A DNA stretch of 64,000 bases. It comes from Sphingosinicella xenopeptidilytica (lineage in GTDB: Bacteria; Pseudomonadota; Alphaproteobacteria; Sphingomonadales; Sphingomonadaceae). The translations under genes were made by a program, and so were the position numbers. Below the pieces are notes generated by a model that did not search any database, was not told the DNA's origin, and saw only the letters and a list, made by a program, of their open reading frames with translations. Shown piece by piece: positions 10,457 to 19,500 of the stretch. The DNA is taken from NCBI RefSeq assembly GCF_042676985.1, contig NZ_JBHTIK010000005.1, positions 372,001 through 436,000 of the forward strand, given 5' to 3'. The first letter of the stretch is position 1. Each line of letters begins with the position of its first letter.

Positions 10457-10981
10457 TCAGCGGTTGGCGGCCTTCGCCCACGCTGTGTTCTGAATTGCCG
10501 ATGCGTCGAGCGCCTCGGCGAAACCGTTGAAGGAAAGCGGGAGCACCATCGGCTTGCCGTCGCTGCCGAGCACGGCGAGCACGCCCGTCTTCGCCGCGCG
10601 CAGGCGCGTGATCTCCGGGGTGCCGAGCAGGCGCTCGATGTAGCACCCGCCCGCGTCGCAGCGCGTGAAGCCATAGCCTTCGAGGTCGATGGTCTCGTCG
10701 AGGCGCAGCAGCGGCGGTTGCGAGAGGCGGATGCCGAGTGGCAGGCGAAGCTGCACGGCGTAGCGTTCGCCGCTGCCGCGATAGGCGAAGGCGATGCGCA
10801 TGATCTGCTCGCCCGTGCTCTTCGATGTCGCGGCCTGCGCGATCTCGCACGGCGGCACATCTGCTGCCTTCGTGCATTGCACGACCCAGTCTCCGTGGAC
10901 ATTGCTCTTCGGCGTTTCGGGCGCGGCGGCGGCAAGTGCGAGAAGCAGGGCGATCATGAGGCTGTCCTTGCTCAGGGTCAT
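10457..10981 (-). CDS. IalB-like (invasion-associated locus B family) secreted protein
   Basis: The 174-residue protein begins MTLSKDSLMIALLLALAAA, a short hydrophobic export signal. It continues with HGDWVVQC and PPCEIAQA, then LRLPLGIRL and the cysteine pair in TRCDAGGCYIE. This arrangement (GDWxxxC, CE, and a C-x4-C pair) is the signature of the IalB family, small periplasmic or secreted proteins whose biochemical role is not settled. The ATG at 10981 overlaps the TGA of the upstream TpsB gene as ATGA, so translation is coupled. The giant TpsA gene starts 29 bp downstream. An internal start at 10957 (MIALLL) is possible. Its place between TpsB and TpsA suggests a role in export or folding of the adhesin, but that is inference. 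Confidence 0.8.
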   Translation of the reverse strand: MTLSKDSLMIALLLALAAAAPETPKSNVHGDWVVQCTKAADVPPCEIAQAATSKSTGEQIMRIAFAYRGSGERYAVQLRLPLGIRLSQPPLLRLDETIDLEGYGFTRCDAGGCYIERLLGTPEITRLRAAKTGVLAVLGSDGKPMVLPLSFNGFAEALDASAIQNTAWAKAANR

Positions 10982-12690
10982 AACGACAGGGAGATCGAGA
11001 CATTGGCGCGCCATTTGCGCTCGGTTGGCCCCGAAAGGCCGCGCGCGGCCTCCGCCAGCGCGGTGAGGCGCGGGCCAAGCTGGAACGAGAGCCCGCCGCC
11101 CGCGGAGGACGCGGAATGGCGCCTCGCCTCGCCTGTATCGAGACGGCCCTTCTGCCAGCCGATGCCGCCGTCGACGAACGCGTGCGCACCGACGCCGACC
11201 TTGCCGACCGCCCGCCGCCAGCGCGCTTCGAGCCCGCCCATCACGCAGTGATCGGCGCTCACCGTACCGCTGTCGTAACTGCGCCCGAACCCCGCGCCGC
11301 CATAGCTGCATTCCGCCGCGCTCAGCAGCGCATCGGTCGCCGCCCATTGCCCGGAGCCCTTCGCGACGAGACCAAAATCGCCGCCCGCAACCTGCGCCAC
11401 CGGCTGATAGCGCTGCGCATAGAGCGTGAAATTGAGGAAGGACGCCGAACCGTTCATCCGCGTGCGCAGCGGGTCGTCGTCCGCCGTGGCGCCCAGCCCG
11501 GGAAAGCCCTTGATCGCGCCCGCACGAACGAGATTGATGCCGCCGCCAGTATCGGCCCAGTCGAGATCGAGATCGACTGTGCCGGTACGGATACGGTCGC
11601 GCGTGAATGCGGTGCCGAGCACGGTTGAATCGGAATCGATGACATGTCCGGCGATGGTGAGGCCGATGTTGTTCGCGCGGCTGCGGCGGATCGGTATGGT
11701 CATGCCGAGATCGACGTTCTGCGTCTCGCCGCGATAGCGGATCGCTTCGAGGAGTTCGCCGATCGGGCGGCTCCACGAAAAGCTGGCGCGGCCGTCGATG
11801 CGCAGGCCATTGGGGCCGAGCCACTTGGTCGCTTCGCCGGTGAATGACCGGTAGCGTTCCCCATCGGGGCTCGCCCAGCCGCGCATACGCACCTCGCCGC
11901 TGTCGCCGCTGAAACGCAGTCCGCCACCCAGCATGTCGCGGCCGAGCACGCCCGACATCATGTTGGTGTAGCTGGCGTCGGCGCGCACCGCGCGGTGCGA
12001 GAGGTCGATCGTGAGCAGCGACGTCCCCGGCGTATCGGGCGATGGTGCGAGCTGCGATGTCGCGGCAAGGCCGGGCAGGTCGTTCATCAGCAGCAGCGCG
12101 CGTTCCAGATCTTCCGCCTTCAGCGGGCGCGATTCCAGAATGCGCGCCGCTGTGCGCACGGCGAGCGGTTCGCCCGCTGCGTCCATCACGCTGCGGATTT
12201 CGCGCACCGTGCCGTTCCGCTTCACGCGGATCGCGGAGACGTGCCCCTCGATCACCTGGATGCGCACGGTGCCTTCCGAGAGCGCCTGCTCGGGCACCAA
12301 TGCGAAGGAGAGGAGATAGCCCTGCGCCGAATAGAGCCGGGTCACGGCGTCGGCGAATTCGAAGATCGCGCTGACAGGACTCTCATCACCCGGCTTCGCC
12401 CGCCACAGGGCGCGGAGTTCGGATTCGGGAATCGCCGAAGCGCCGTCGATGACGAGCGTTTGGAACGTGAAGCGTGTTTCGGCGGCGGCTTCCGGCGCGA
12501 CCTGCTGCCGGAGCAGGGGCGTCGGCGCGGGGGCGGTCGCGCGCGCTTCCGGAATCGGGTCGGGCGTCTGCGGCCGCGGCTCTGCCGTGCGCGGAATGTC
12601 CGCGGGGGTCACCTGCGCCTCCGCCGTGTGCGCGGCGCAGAGCAGGACGGCAAGCGCGGCAGCTGCCGGGAGTGCGTCACGCATCGGCAC
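10978..12690 (-). CDS. TpsB outer-membrane transporter, ShlB/FhaC/HecB family
   Basis: This 570-residue protein has an N-terminal signal peptide (LPAAAALAVLLCAAHTAEA). A proline-rich linker leads to a POTRA-type domain at about 70-160 (FTFQTLVIDGASAIPESEL and GTVRIQVIEGHVSAIRV). A beta-barrel fills the C-terminal 350 residues and ends in SISLSL. That is the layout of two-partner secretion transporters, which bind the TPS domain of the partner and pass it across the outer membrane. The partner TpsA is encoded downstream in the same operon. The gene overlaps the end of the SapC-like gene by 14 bp. The longest frame starts at a GTG (12690); an ATG at 12684 is equally plausible and changes only two residues. 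Confidence 0.9.
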   Translation of the reverse strand: MPMRDALPAAAALAVLLCAAHTAEAQVTPADIPRTAEPRPQTPDPIPEARATAPAPTPLLRQQVAPEAAAETRFTFQTLVIDGASAIPESELRALWRAKPGDESPVSAIFEFADAVTRLYSAQGYLLSFALVPEQALSEGTVRIQVIEGHVSAIRVKRNGTVREIRSVMDAAGEPLAVRTAARILESRPLKAEDLERALLLMNDLPGLAATSQLAPSPDTPGTSLLTIDLSHRAVRADASYTNMMSGVLGRDMLGGGLRFSGDSGEVRMRGWASPDGERYRSFTGEATKWLGPNGLRIDGRASFSWSRPIGELLEAIRYRGETQNVDLGMTIPIRRSRANNIGLTIAGHVIDSDSTVLGTAFTRDRIRTGTVDLDLDWADTGGGINLVRAGAIKGFPGLGATADDDPLRTRMNGSASFLNFTLYAQRYQPVAQVAGGDFGLVAKGSGQWAATDALLSAAECSYGGAGFGRSYDSGTVSADHCVMGGLEARWRRAVGKVGVGAHAFVDGGIGWQKGRLDTGEARRHSASSAGGGLSFQLGPRLTALAEAARGLSGPTERKWRANVSISLSL

Positions 12691-13459
12691 GCTTTCTGGT
12701 TGACCGACGTGGTGGCACCTCCGCCGTGGCGGCAGCGCGTGCGGCGTGGCGATCGAGCAGCGTCTGCCAGTTCACCTGCGAGGCTTCGGCAAGCGCGGCG
12801 AGATCGAGCCAGCCCTTGCGGAACCAGTCTCCAAGGCAATCGTCGGGCAGCGCGCGCAGCTTCGTGCGGTCGATCATCCGAAACCCGTCGACCCGGAATT
12901 GCGACTGGTCGGGAAGGCGGATATCCGCACGCCGGGTTTCGAGGAGATCGCGCTCCCGCAGAGCAGTCACGAACGCTGTCGTGCGCAGGTGATCGCGATG
13001 ATAGCGCTCGCAAAAATCGAGCGCGCGCGCGGCGAGCGGAGAGGCCTTGTCGCCGTCGAACAGCCGGTCCGGCTCGTCCTCCGGCACCGTGCCGCTGCGT
13101 TCGACAAGCCGCGGCCGATCGATCGCCAGCATCAGCGCGTCGCTGCCCGGCGTGGTCACCGGCAGGAACGGATAGCGGCGCACATAGGCCGGCACATAGC
13201 TGCCGTCCGACCAGCGGCCTTCGCCGTCCACGAACAGATTGGAGAGCCCGCTGAGCCCGGTCACCGCAAGCGGAAGCATCGCCTCGGTGTCTGCGAACAC
13301 GATCGGGTAGCAGCGCGCGGCGAGCGCGAACTCCGATATGTTCAGCGGCACCGCGACGATGCTCGCCGCGAATTGATAACTCTCGCTCGCGAGGAGCGCA
13401 GCGTGTTTGTGGAGATCTCCCCGGAGAAGGACGGGGTCTTCGTAGAGCAACGGAGACAT
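12677..13459 (-). CDS. SapC-like protein
   Basis: The 260-residue soluble protein contains the block HAALLASESYQFAA, then VPLNISEFALAARCYPIVF and WSDGSYVPAYVRRYPF. These are the conserved parts of the SapC family, named from the S-layer locus of Campylobacter fetus and frequent in sphingomonads, where it is of unknown biochemical role. No signal peptide or membrane segment is apparent, so it is probably cytoplasmic. It is the first gene of the four-gene operon leading to TpsB, the IalB-like gene and TpsA, which links it to surface-protein production. The gene starts at the ATG at 13459. Confidence 0.85.
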   Translation of the reverse strand: MSPLLYEDPVLLRGDLHKHAALLASESYQFAASIVAVPLNISEFALAARCYPIVFADTEAMLPLAVTGLSGLSNLFVDGEGRWSDGSYVPAYVRRYPFLPVTTPGSDALMLAIDRPRLVERSGTVPEDEPDRLFDGDKASPLAARALDFCERYHRDHLRTTAFVTALRERDLLETRRADIRLPDQSQFRVDGFRMIDRTKLRALPDDCLGDWFRKGWLDLAALAEASQVNWQTLLDRHAARAAATAEVPPRRSTRKRADA

Positions 13460-13530
13460 TTTTCACCAGCAGCATTGTTATTGTTTTGTGCGACTGCCGT
13501 TCGACTTCGCGAAAGAACGCATAAACACGG

Positions 13531-13555
13531 CATCCCCGGAATCGAACCGGGGATG
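13531..13555. terminator. Perfect 9-bp hairpin with tRNA T-arm-like sequence; possible terminator
   Basis: CATCCCCGG and CCGGGGATG (13531-13539, 13547-13555) form a perfect stem with a 7-nt loop. It lies between the stop of the EAL gene (13603) and the start of the SapC-like gene. Read on the minus strand the loop is TTCGATT on a CCCCGG stem, which looks like a tRNA T-arm. A second imperfect hairpin occupies about 13556-13585. There is no U-tract, so intrinsic termination is only a suggestion. Confidence 0.4.
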
Positions 13556-13602
13556 GAACCGTTCCGGTGCTTCGGACCGTTTCCGCAACGATTGCGCGGC
13601 GA

Positions 13603-14922
13603 TCATCCGGACAATCCGATCGATCGCTGCGGCGAATTTGCGGGGAGAAACGCCGCTGCTTCAGATGCGGTCATTGTGGATGCAAATCCGTTCGCTGCGG
13701 CGGGCGCATTGCGGCGCGCGATCCATGGACGCAGCGTGGAGGGGAAGTGGATGTAGTGGCCTTGCTGCCAATCCGCGCCGAGCGACGCGACGAGGCGGCT
13801 GTCGGCCTCCGTCTCGACGCCTTCGACGATGACCCCGGCGGCAAGCGTACCGGCAAGCCCGATCATGTGCGCAAGCGCGCTGCGGCAGCGTGCCGATTGG
13901 CCCGCGCGGTGCAGGAAGAAGGCATCGACCTTCACATAGTCGGGCGACAGGGCAAGCACGCTCCGCACGGAGCTGAAGCCCATGCCGAAATCGTCGATCG
14001 CGATCCGGCAGCCGAGTTCCCGCAGCGCGGACGTGAAGCGTGCGGCACTGGAAATGGATGCGAACGCCGCCGTCTCGGTGATCTCCACGATGAGGCGGCG
14101 CGCGGCGGCGGGGTTCGATCGCAGCCTGGCAAGCGCTTCGTCCCACCAGGAATCGAGGAGTGCGCTCGCCGCCGAAACATTGACCGCGAGCCGGACGGCG
14201 GGATCGGCCTCCAGCTCGTCGAGCACCAGCGACACCATGATCTGGTCGAACGCGCGCACGAGGCCGGTGCGTTCCAGCGCTGTGATCGCATCGCTCACGG
14301 CGGGCGTATCGTCGCCGACGAGACGCAGCAGGCATTCGTGATAGAGGATGTCGTCCTCGCCGCTCACCGCCTGCCACGCGGGAAACAGGCGCCCCTCCGC
14401 CACCGCCGTGAACACCTGCGCGGCGGTCGCCATGTCGCGGCGATAGCGCGCGGTGTCCGGGCACGCGGGCGGAGGGGCGCCGAGGGCATCGTGAAGCGCG
14501 GCAAACCCGGCGGGGCTTATGTCTGCCCCGCTCGAGAATGTCGCCGCCGACCAGGCACTGGACACGGTCAGGAAAATGGAGATGTCCAGATGCCGGATCG
14601 GCGAACGGGCAAGTACGCTACGCAACTGCTGGGTGAAGTGTTCCGGGCTGCCGGGCACCACGAGCGCCGCATCGAGTCGGCCGAGCGCGCGATCGGCGAT
14701 ATGCGTCGTCGCGAGCCCGGCCACGGCCGCTTCAAGATGCTGTTGTGCCGCCAGTGCGGCGGCTTCGCCGTAGGCTTTCGCGATCGACCGGATATTGTCG
14801 ATTCTGAGCACGATGAGGATCGGGGCGCAGTGGAATACGCTGGCCACGGAGTCGTCCGGGTGCGCGGCTTCCGCCGCGATTGTCGTGAACCTTGCCGCCA
14901 TGTCCGCCATACATTCCGCCAA
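13603..14922 (-). CDS. EAL-domain cyclic-di-GMP phosphodiesterase with degenerate GGDEF-like N-terminus
   Basis: The C-terminal 240 residues form an EAL domain that would hydrolyse cyclic-di-GMP. The expected metal and catalytic motifs are present in order: YHECLLRL (the E of EAL), AVNVSAAS, VEITET, IDDFGMGFSS, VKVDAFF, VEGVET and QQGHY. All the key acidic residues, the Asn and the Lys appear intact, so activity is likely. The N-terminal half (ILIVLRIDNIRSIAKAYGEAA) resembles the start of a GGDEF domain but has no GGDEF signature, so cyclase activity is not expected. There is no membrane segment or signal peptide. The longest frame starts at TTG 14922; the ATG at 14910 may be the true start. 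It lies upstream of, and on the same strand as, the adhesin operon, so a link between cyclic-di-GMP and surface adhesion is plausible but not shown. Confidence 0.88.
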   Translation of the reverse strand: MAECMADMAARFTTIAAEAAHPDDSVASVFHCAPILIVLRIDNIRSIAKAYGEAAALAAQQHLEAAVAGLATTHIADRALGRLDAALVVPGSPEHFTQQLRSVLARSPIRHLDISIFLTVSSAWSAATFSSGADISPAGFAALHDALGAPPPACPDTARYRRDMATAAQVFTAVAEGRLFPAWQAVSGEDDILYHECLLRLVGDDTPAVSDAITALERTGLVRAFDQIMVSLVLDELEADPAVRLAVNVSAASALLDSWWDEALARLRSNPAAARRLIVEITETAAFASISSAARFTSALRELGCRIAIDDFGMGFSSVRSVLALSPDYVKVDAFFLHRAGQSARCRSALAHMIGLAGTLAAGVIVEGVETEADSRLVASLGADWQQGHYIHFPSTLRPWIARRNAPAAANGFASTMTASEAAAFLPANSPQRSIGLSG

Positions 14923-14927
14923 ATTCT

Positions 14928-14950
14928 TTTCGCCTCGATTTGAGACGAAA
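14928..14950. promoter_or_regulatory. Hairpin directly upstream of the EAL gene
   Basis: TTTCGCCTC and GAGACGAAA (14928-14936, 14942-14950) form a 9-bp stem with one G-U-type mismatch and a 5-nt loop. It sits 5 bp from the TTG start of the EAL gene and could shape the mRNA leader, or mark the border with the recombinase gene starting on the other strand at 14971. Confidence 0.35.
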
Positions 14951-14970
14951 TAACCAAAACGGTATCAGAG

Positions 14971-16035
14971 GTGGCTGGACGCCTGAGTATTGGGGATGAA
15001 TATTCCATATCAGAAGAAGAAAATTCAAAAAAACAATGTAATGGTAAAGCGAAAATGTCCTGGAATATGTATAATACTAATGGAAAAAGAAAGTATCTTA
15101 CGGAATCTGAAACTATGGATTTTGTTAGATTTGCGAAACAAAAGAGTAAAGATGTTTATATTTTTTGTTGGTTGATGGCGGAAACGGGGTGTCGAATATC
15201 GGAAGCTTTGGCCGTTAACAGTGATAGCATAGATTTTCAGGCTGGAACGTTGATCATAAAATGCCTGAAGAAGCGGGGTAAATCTATCTATCGGGAGGTT
15301 CCTCTTTCGGAAGAGTTCCTGTCGTCCGTGAAAAAGTGGAACAAGGTTAAATCAAATTCGGATTCTGATCTTTGGACATGGTCACGTATGACTGCGTATC
15401 GCCGTGTTTGCGAAGTGATGGTCGAGGCGGGACTTACCGGAGACTATGCAACGCCGCGTGGACTACGCCACGGCTTCGGCGTCCGCGCCATCCAGTCGGG
15501 GGTTCCGCTCAATCTGGTGCAGCGCTGGCTCGGTCATGCCGACATGAAGACCACGGCGATCTACGCCAGCGCCTCCGGGCCGGAGGAGCGACAGATCGCA
15601 GCGCGCATGTGGCTTGAAGGGCGAGGCGGGGCTGCGGCGACGTCCGGTGGCGGACGCGCGCCGCGCGAAAATAAAATCGAGTCCGATGAAAGGCTTGAAT
15701 CCGCAAATTCGGCGGAAAATGTATCAGCAGGAAAGCGTTCGGGAGGGGTTCGGGTGCGTGCCGCGGCGAGACCGCCGTGGACGCTCAGATCCGCGGCGCG
15801 TTTAATTTATTGCCATCTGTTACGATATTGGTTATTTTGTAACACGAATTTTCACTGTTTTTCATCGACTTACCTCGCGTCCCATGGGGTTTTCCGTCTC
15901 CGCTCGTTATTGTCGCGGATGGCGGTTTTGCGGCCATTCGGCCTGGTTGCGGACCCTGTGCCGTCCGACCGGAAATTGTGCAATCGTACAATTGTCGCAG
16001 ATCGACTTTCCGGGCGGCGGGTCGGGTCCGAATAG
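14971..16035 (+). CDS. Tyrosine recombinase of mosaic base composition with non-conserved C-terminal extension
   Basis: Catalytic elements of tyrosine recombinases are visible: the first Arg in TGCRISEAL, RGLRHGFGV (Arg-His of box II, with Arg where the first His is usual), WLGHADMKTTAIY with the second His/Trp region and the Tyr nucleophile. The recognisable domain ends near residue 217 (IAARMWLEG). The remaining 137 residues resemble nothing known and are probably read-through. Bases 15001-15120 are only about 28 percent GC, whereas from about 15430 the gene has the GC-rich composition of the host, so the frame looks like a junction of foreign and native DNA. The start is uncertain: 14971 is the longest, and ATG 15055 (MSWNMYNTNGKRKYLTE) is a good alternative. 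No att site or cargo could be assigned to it. Confidence 0.75.
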   Translation: MAGRLSIGDEYSISEEENSKKQCNGKAKMSWNMYNTNGKRKYLTESETMDFVRFAKQKSKDVYIFCWLMAETGCRISEALAVNSDSIDFQAGTLIIKCLKKRGKSIYREVPLSEEFLSSVKKWNKVKSNSDSDLWTWSRMTAYRRVCEVMVEAGLTGDYATPRGLRHGFGVRAIQSGVPLNLVQRWLGHADMKTTAIYASASGPEERQIAARMWLEGRGGAAATSGGGRAPRENKIESDERLESANSAENVSAGKRSGGVRVRAAARPPWTLRSAARLIYCHLLRYWLFCNTNFHCFSSTYLASHGVFRLRSLLSRMAVLRPFGLVADPVPSDRKLCNRTIVADRLSGRRVGSE

Positions 16036-16053
16036 GGAATTCAGCGTCTCGCA

Positions 16054-16485
16054 TCAGGCGAACAGATGCGTTACGTCCGCATCGGGCATGACGGCATCGA
16101 TAAGGAGCGTGCGGTGGCAGCACGCCGGGTCGCGCTCGAAGCAGAGCAGCGCGGTCGGCTTCTCTGCGGCAAGTTCGATCAGCTGTTCTGCCTGAACAAT
16201 GGCCTCGGGTTCGCGGAGCTGGCCTTCGTAGACGGCGGCGAGCCCGGCGTGATTGCCTTTCCGCGCGGCCTCCCGGCCTGCGGGCGGCGTGCCGAGCGCT
16301 TTCAGCCCGACATAATCGATCCCGGCCTCGCGAAGACTGGCGGCGAGCACGTTCTTCGAAAAGCCCAGACGGCGCGATAGCGGCACGGCGCGGACATCGG
16401 CAACCACGGAGACGCCGGCCTCGCGCAGTGTCGCGATAAAGGCCTCCTGCGTCGTTCCTTCGTAGCCGATGGTGAAGATGCGCAT
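16054..16485 (-). CDS. DUF488 family protein
   Basis: The 143-residue protein starts MRIFTIGYEGTTQEAF and contains VADVRAVPLSRRLGFSKNVL, YVGLKALGTP and the C-terminal LLCFERDPACCHR. These are the conserved elements of the DUF488 family, small cytoplasmic proteins whose activity is unknown. The Cys-Cys-His-Arg motif near the end is the most conserved part. It stands alone between the recombinase and the sensor kinase and is transcribed away from the latter. A second, more distant DUF488 protein is encoded in the genomic island (31293-31838). Confidence 0.85.
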   Translation of the reverse strand: MRIFTIGYEGTTQEAFIATLREAGVSVVADVRAVPLSRRLGFSKNVLAASLREAGIDYVGLKALGTPPAGREAARKGNHAGLAAVYEGQLREPEAIVQAEQLIELAAEKPTALLCFERDPACCHRTLLIDAVMPDADVTHLFA

Positions 16486-16561
16486 GGCGCTTCATAGCAT
16501 TGCTTGCATTGCCCTGTGAATCCTCTCAAATTCCGTTCAATTCCGGGGAGGCTTCGCCCAT

Positions 16562-19500
16562 ATGGACGGGCTGGTTCTGTTCGCGATCGCGGCGGTCTAC
16601 GTGTCCGCGCTTTTCGTGCTCGCCTACTGGGCGGAAAACCGGCGCGGCCGCTGGCTGAAGCCGCGCTATCGGATTCCGGCCTATACGCTGGCGCTCGCGG
16701 TCTATTGCACGAGCTGGACGTTCTACGGCGCGGTCGGCAGCGCGGTGGCGGACGGCTGGCTGTATCTGCCGATCTATCTGGGGCCGATCCTCGTCTATCT
16801 GTTCGGCTGGCGTTTCCTCGAACGGCTCGTGGCAACGGTGCAGCGGGAAGGCGCCACGTCCATCGCCGATTTCATCGGCTCGCGCTTCGGCAAGAGCCGT
16901 ACGGTCGCGGCGCTCGTCACGCTGCTCGCACTGCTCGGCACGATCCCGTATCTCGCGCTGCAGCTTCGTTCGGTCGGCACCAGCTTCGCCGAGTTCACCG
17001 GCAGCAGCAATCCGGGCCTTGTCATGGGTCTAACGGCCGCGATGCTGGCGCTGTTCGCGATGCTGTTCGGCACGCGGCGCTACGAGGCGGCAGGGCGCAA
17101 CGACGGCGTGCTCTTCGCGGTCGGCGTGGAATCGCTGGTGAAGCTCACCGCGCTCGTTGCGGCGGGCGTGTTCGCGGCGGTGATCTTCATGGGTCTTGAT
17201 GCTCCGGTGCGCGAGGCGGGGATTGCAGCCCTCGGCGAGACGTTCGCGCCCGCAAGCATCGGCATCGACTTCTTCGTTATCACGCTGCTGTCGATGACAG
17301 CGATCGTCTGCCTGCCCCGCCAGTTCTACATCGGGGTGATCGAGGCGGCCTCAGTTCAGGATGTCGGCCGCTCGCGCCTGCCGTTCGTCGCCTATCTCGC
17401 CATCACGTCGCTTGTCGTCATCCCGATCGCGCTCGCCGGCACCGCGCTCGTTCCCAGGGATGCCAGCGCCGATCTGCTCGTGCTTGAAATGCCGCTCGCG
17501 GCGGGAGCGGATGCGCTCGCCATCCTCGTGTTCATCGGCGGCTTCTCGGCGGCGACGGGCATGGCGATCGTCGAATCCGTCGCGCTCTCCACGATGGTTT
17601 CAAACGATCTCATCGCGCCGCTTCTGCTGCGCAGCCCGCGCTGGGCGAACGAGGTGAATCTCGGCCGTGTGATGCTCACGATCCGGCGCGTCGTCATCGT
17701 CTCGGTGATGGCGGGTGCGCTCGCCTACACGCAGATCATTCCGGCGGGGGAGCGGCTCGCCGCGATCGGGCTGATCGCGTTCGCGGCGATGGCGCAGTTC
17801 GCGCCAAGCCTCGTGCTCGCCGTCAGCCGCGCGGGGCGCGACGCGACCGCGGCGAAGGCGGGCCTTTCGACCGGCCTCCTGCTCTGGGCCTATACGCTTT
17901 TCATCCCCGCTGTCGTCGGGGTGGACGGGATCGCACCCCTCGCCGGCACCCTTGCCGATCCCACCGCGCTGCTCGGCATCGATGGGCTCAGCCCGCTCGT
18001 CCACGGCACGCTTTGGAGTCTCGGGCTCAACATCGCCGTCCATGCGATCGTGGCGGCGCGGCGCATTCGCTCGGCGCGCGTGTCGTTCGATTTCGGGGAT
18101 GGCGTCGCGCGCGTATCCGATCTCGCGGGGCTCGCCCGTCTCGTCGAGCGCTTCGTGGGCAGTGAGCGCACCGCAGCGGCATTCGGCGATGCGCCCGCAG
18201 GTGTTCCCGTCGGGCGCGGGGCCGCGCAGCTGGCCGAGCGCATGATTGCCGGCGTCGTCGGCGCTCCGTCCGCGCGTTCGCTTGTCGGGTCCGCGCTCTC
18301 GGGGGCGACATTCACGGCGAGCGACGTCGCGCTGATGCTCGACGAGAGCAGTGGCAGCCTGCAGTTTTCGAAGGATCTGCTCGCGGCCACGCTCGAGCAC
18401 ATCGATCCGGGCGTCAGCGTGGTCGATAGCGATCTCAATCTCGTCGCGTGGAACAGCCGCTACCTCGATCTCTTCGATTATCCGCCGGGCATGGTGCGCG
18501 TCGGCGCGCCGGTCGCCGATCTCATCCGCCACAATGCGCTGCGCGGCGAATGCGGGCCCGGTGAGGTCGACGATCACGTGCAGCGCCGCCTCGATCACAT
18601 GCGGCGGGGGCACCGCCACAGTTTCGAGCGCGTCCGGCCGGATGGTCGCGTCATCAAGACCGTCGGCGGCCCGATGCCGCGCGGCGGCTACGTGATGTGC
18701 TTCACCGATACGACTGCGGAGGCGGAGGCGCGCGCGGCGCTCGAGCAGTCGCGGGCCGAACTCGAAATCCGCGTCGTGCAGCGCACCGCCGAGCTTTCCG
18801 AAGCCAATGTCGCGCTCGCGCGCGCCACGCGCGAGAAAACACGCTTCCTCGCTGCCGCGAGCCACGATCTCCTGCAACCGCTCCACGCCGCCCGCCTCTT
18901 CGCGGCGGCGCTCGACCGCGAGGTGAGCGGCAGCAGCCACGTGCTCGTCGATCGCATCGACCAGTCGATCGACGCCGCCGAGCAACTCCTGCGCACACTG
19001 CTCGATATCTCCAAGCTGGACGCAGGCGGTTTCGAACCGACGATCACCGTCTTCCAACTGAAACCCCTGCTCCACGAGGTGGCGGCGACATTCCAGCCAA
19101 TGGCCGCCGAAAAAGGACTGACGCTCCGTATCAGTGGTATCGATGCGACCCTCGAAACAGACCGCACCCTGCTCCGCTCGATCGTTCAGAACCTCCTCTC
19201 AAACGCTGTCCGCTACACAGCACGCGGCGGCATCGTCGTCGGCGCGCGGCTGAGGGGCGGGCGCGTCCGCATCGATGTCGTCGATACCGGCGCCGGCATC
19301 CCCGAAGACAAGCAGGATGTGATCTTCCGCGAATTCGAACGCCTCGGCACCGGCGGCGAGGCGGGCGTCGGCCTCGGCCTCGCCATCGTCGACCGCGCGG
19401 CCCGCCGCCTCGGTGCCACCGTCGCGCTCGCATCCGTGCAAGGCAAGGGCAGCCGCTTCAGCGTGACCTTCGATCGCGCCGAAGCGGAGCCGCCAGCGCA

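Noticed and set aside
13523..13600. A tRNA gene on the minus strand around the T-arm-like hairpin
   Set aside because: No acceptor pairing, D-arm or anticodon stem can be drawn with it.
17600..19075. A 491-codon minus-strand open frame
   Set aside because: It is antisense to the sensor kinase, with composition-driven openness and no start-site or motif support.
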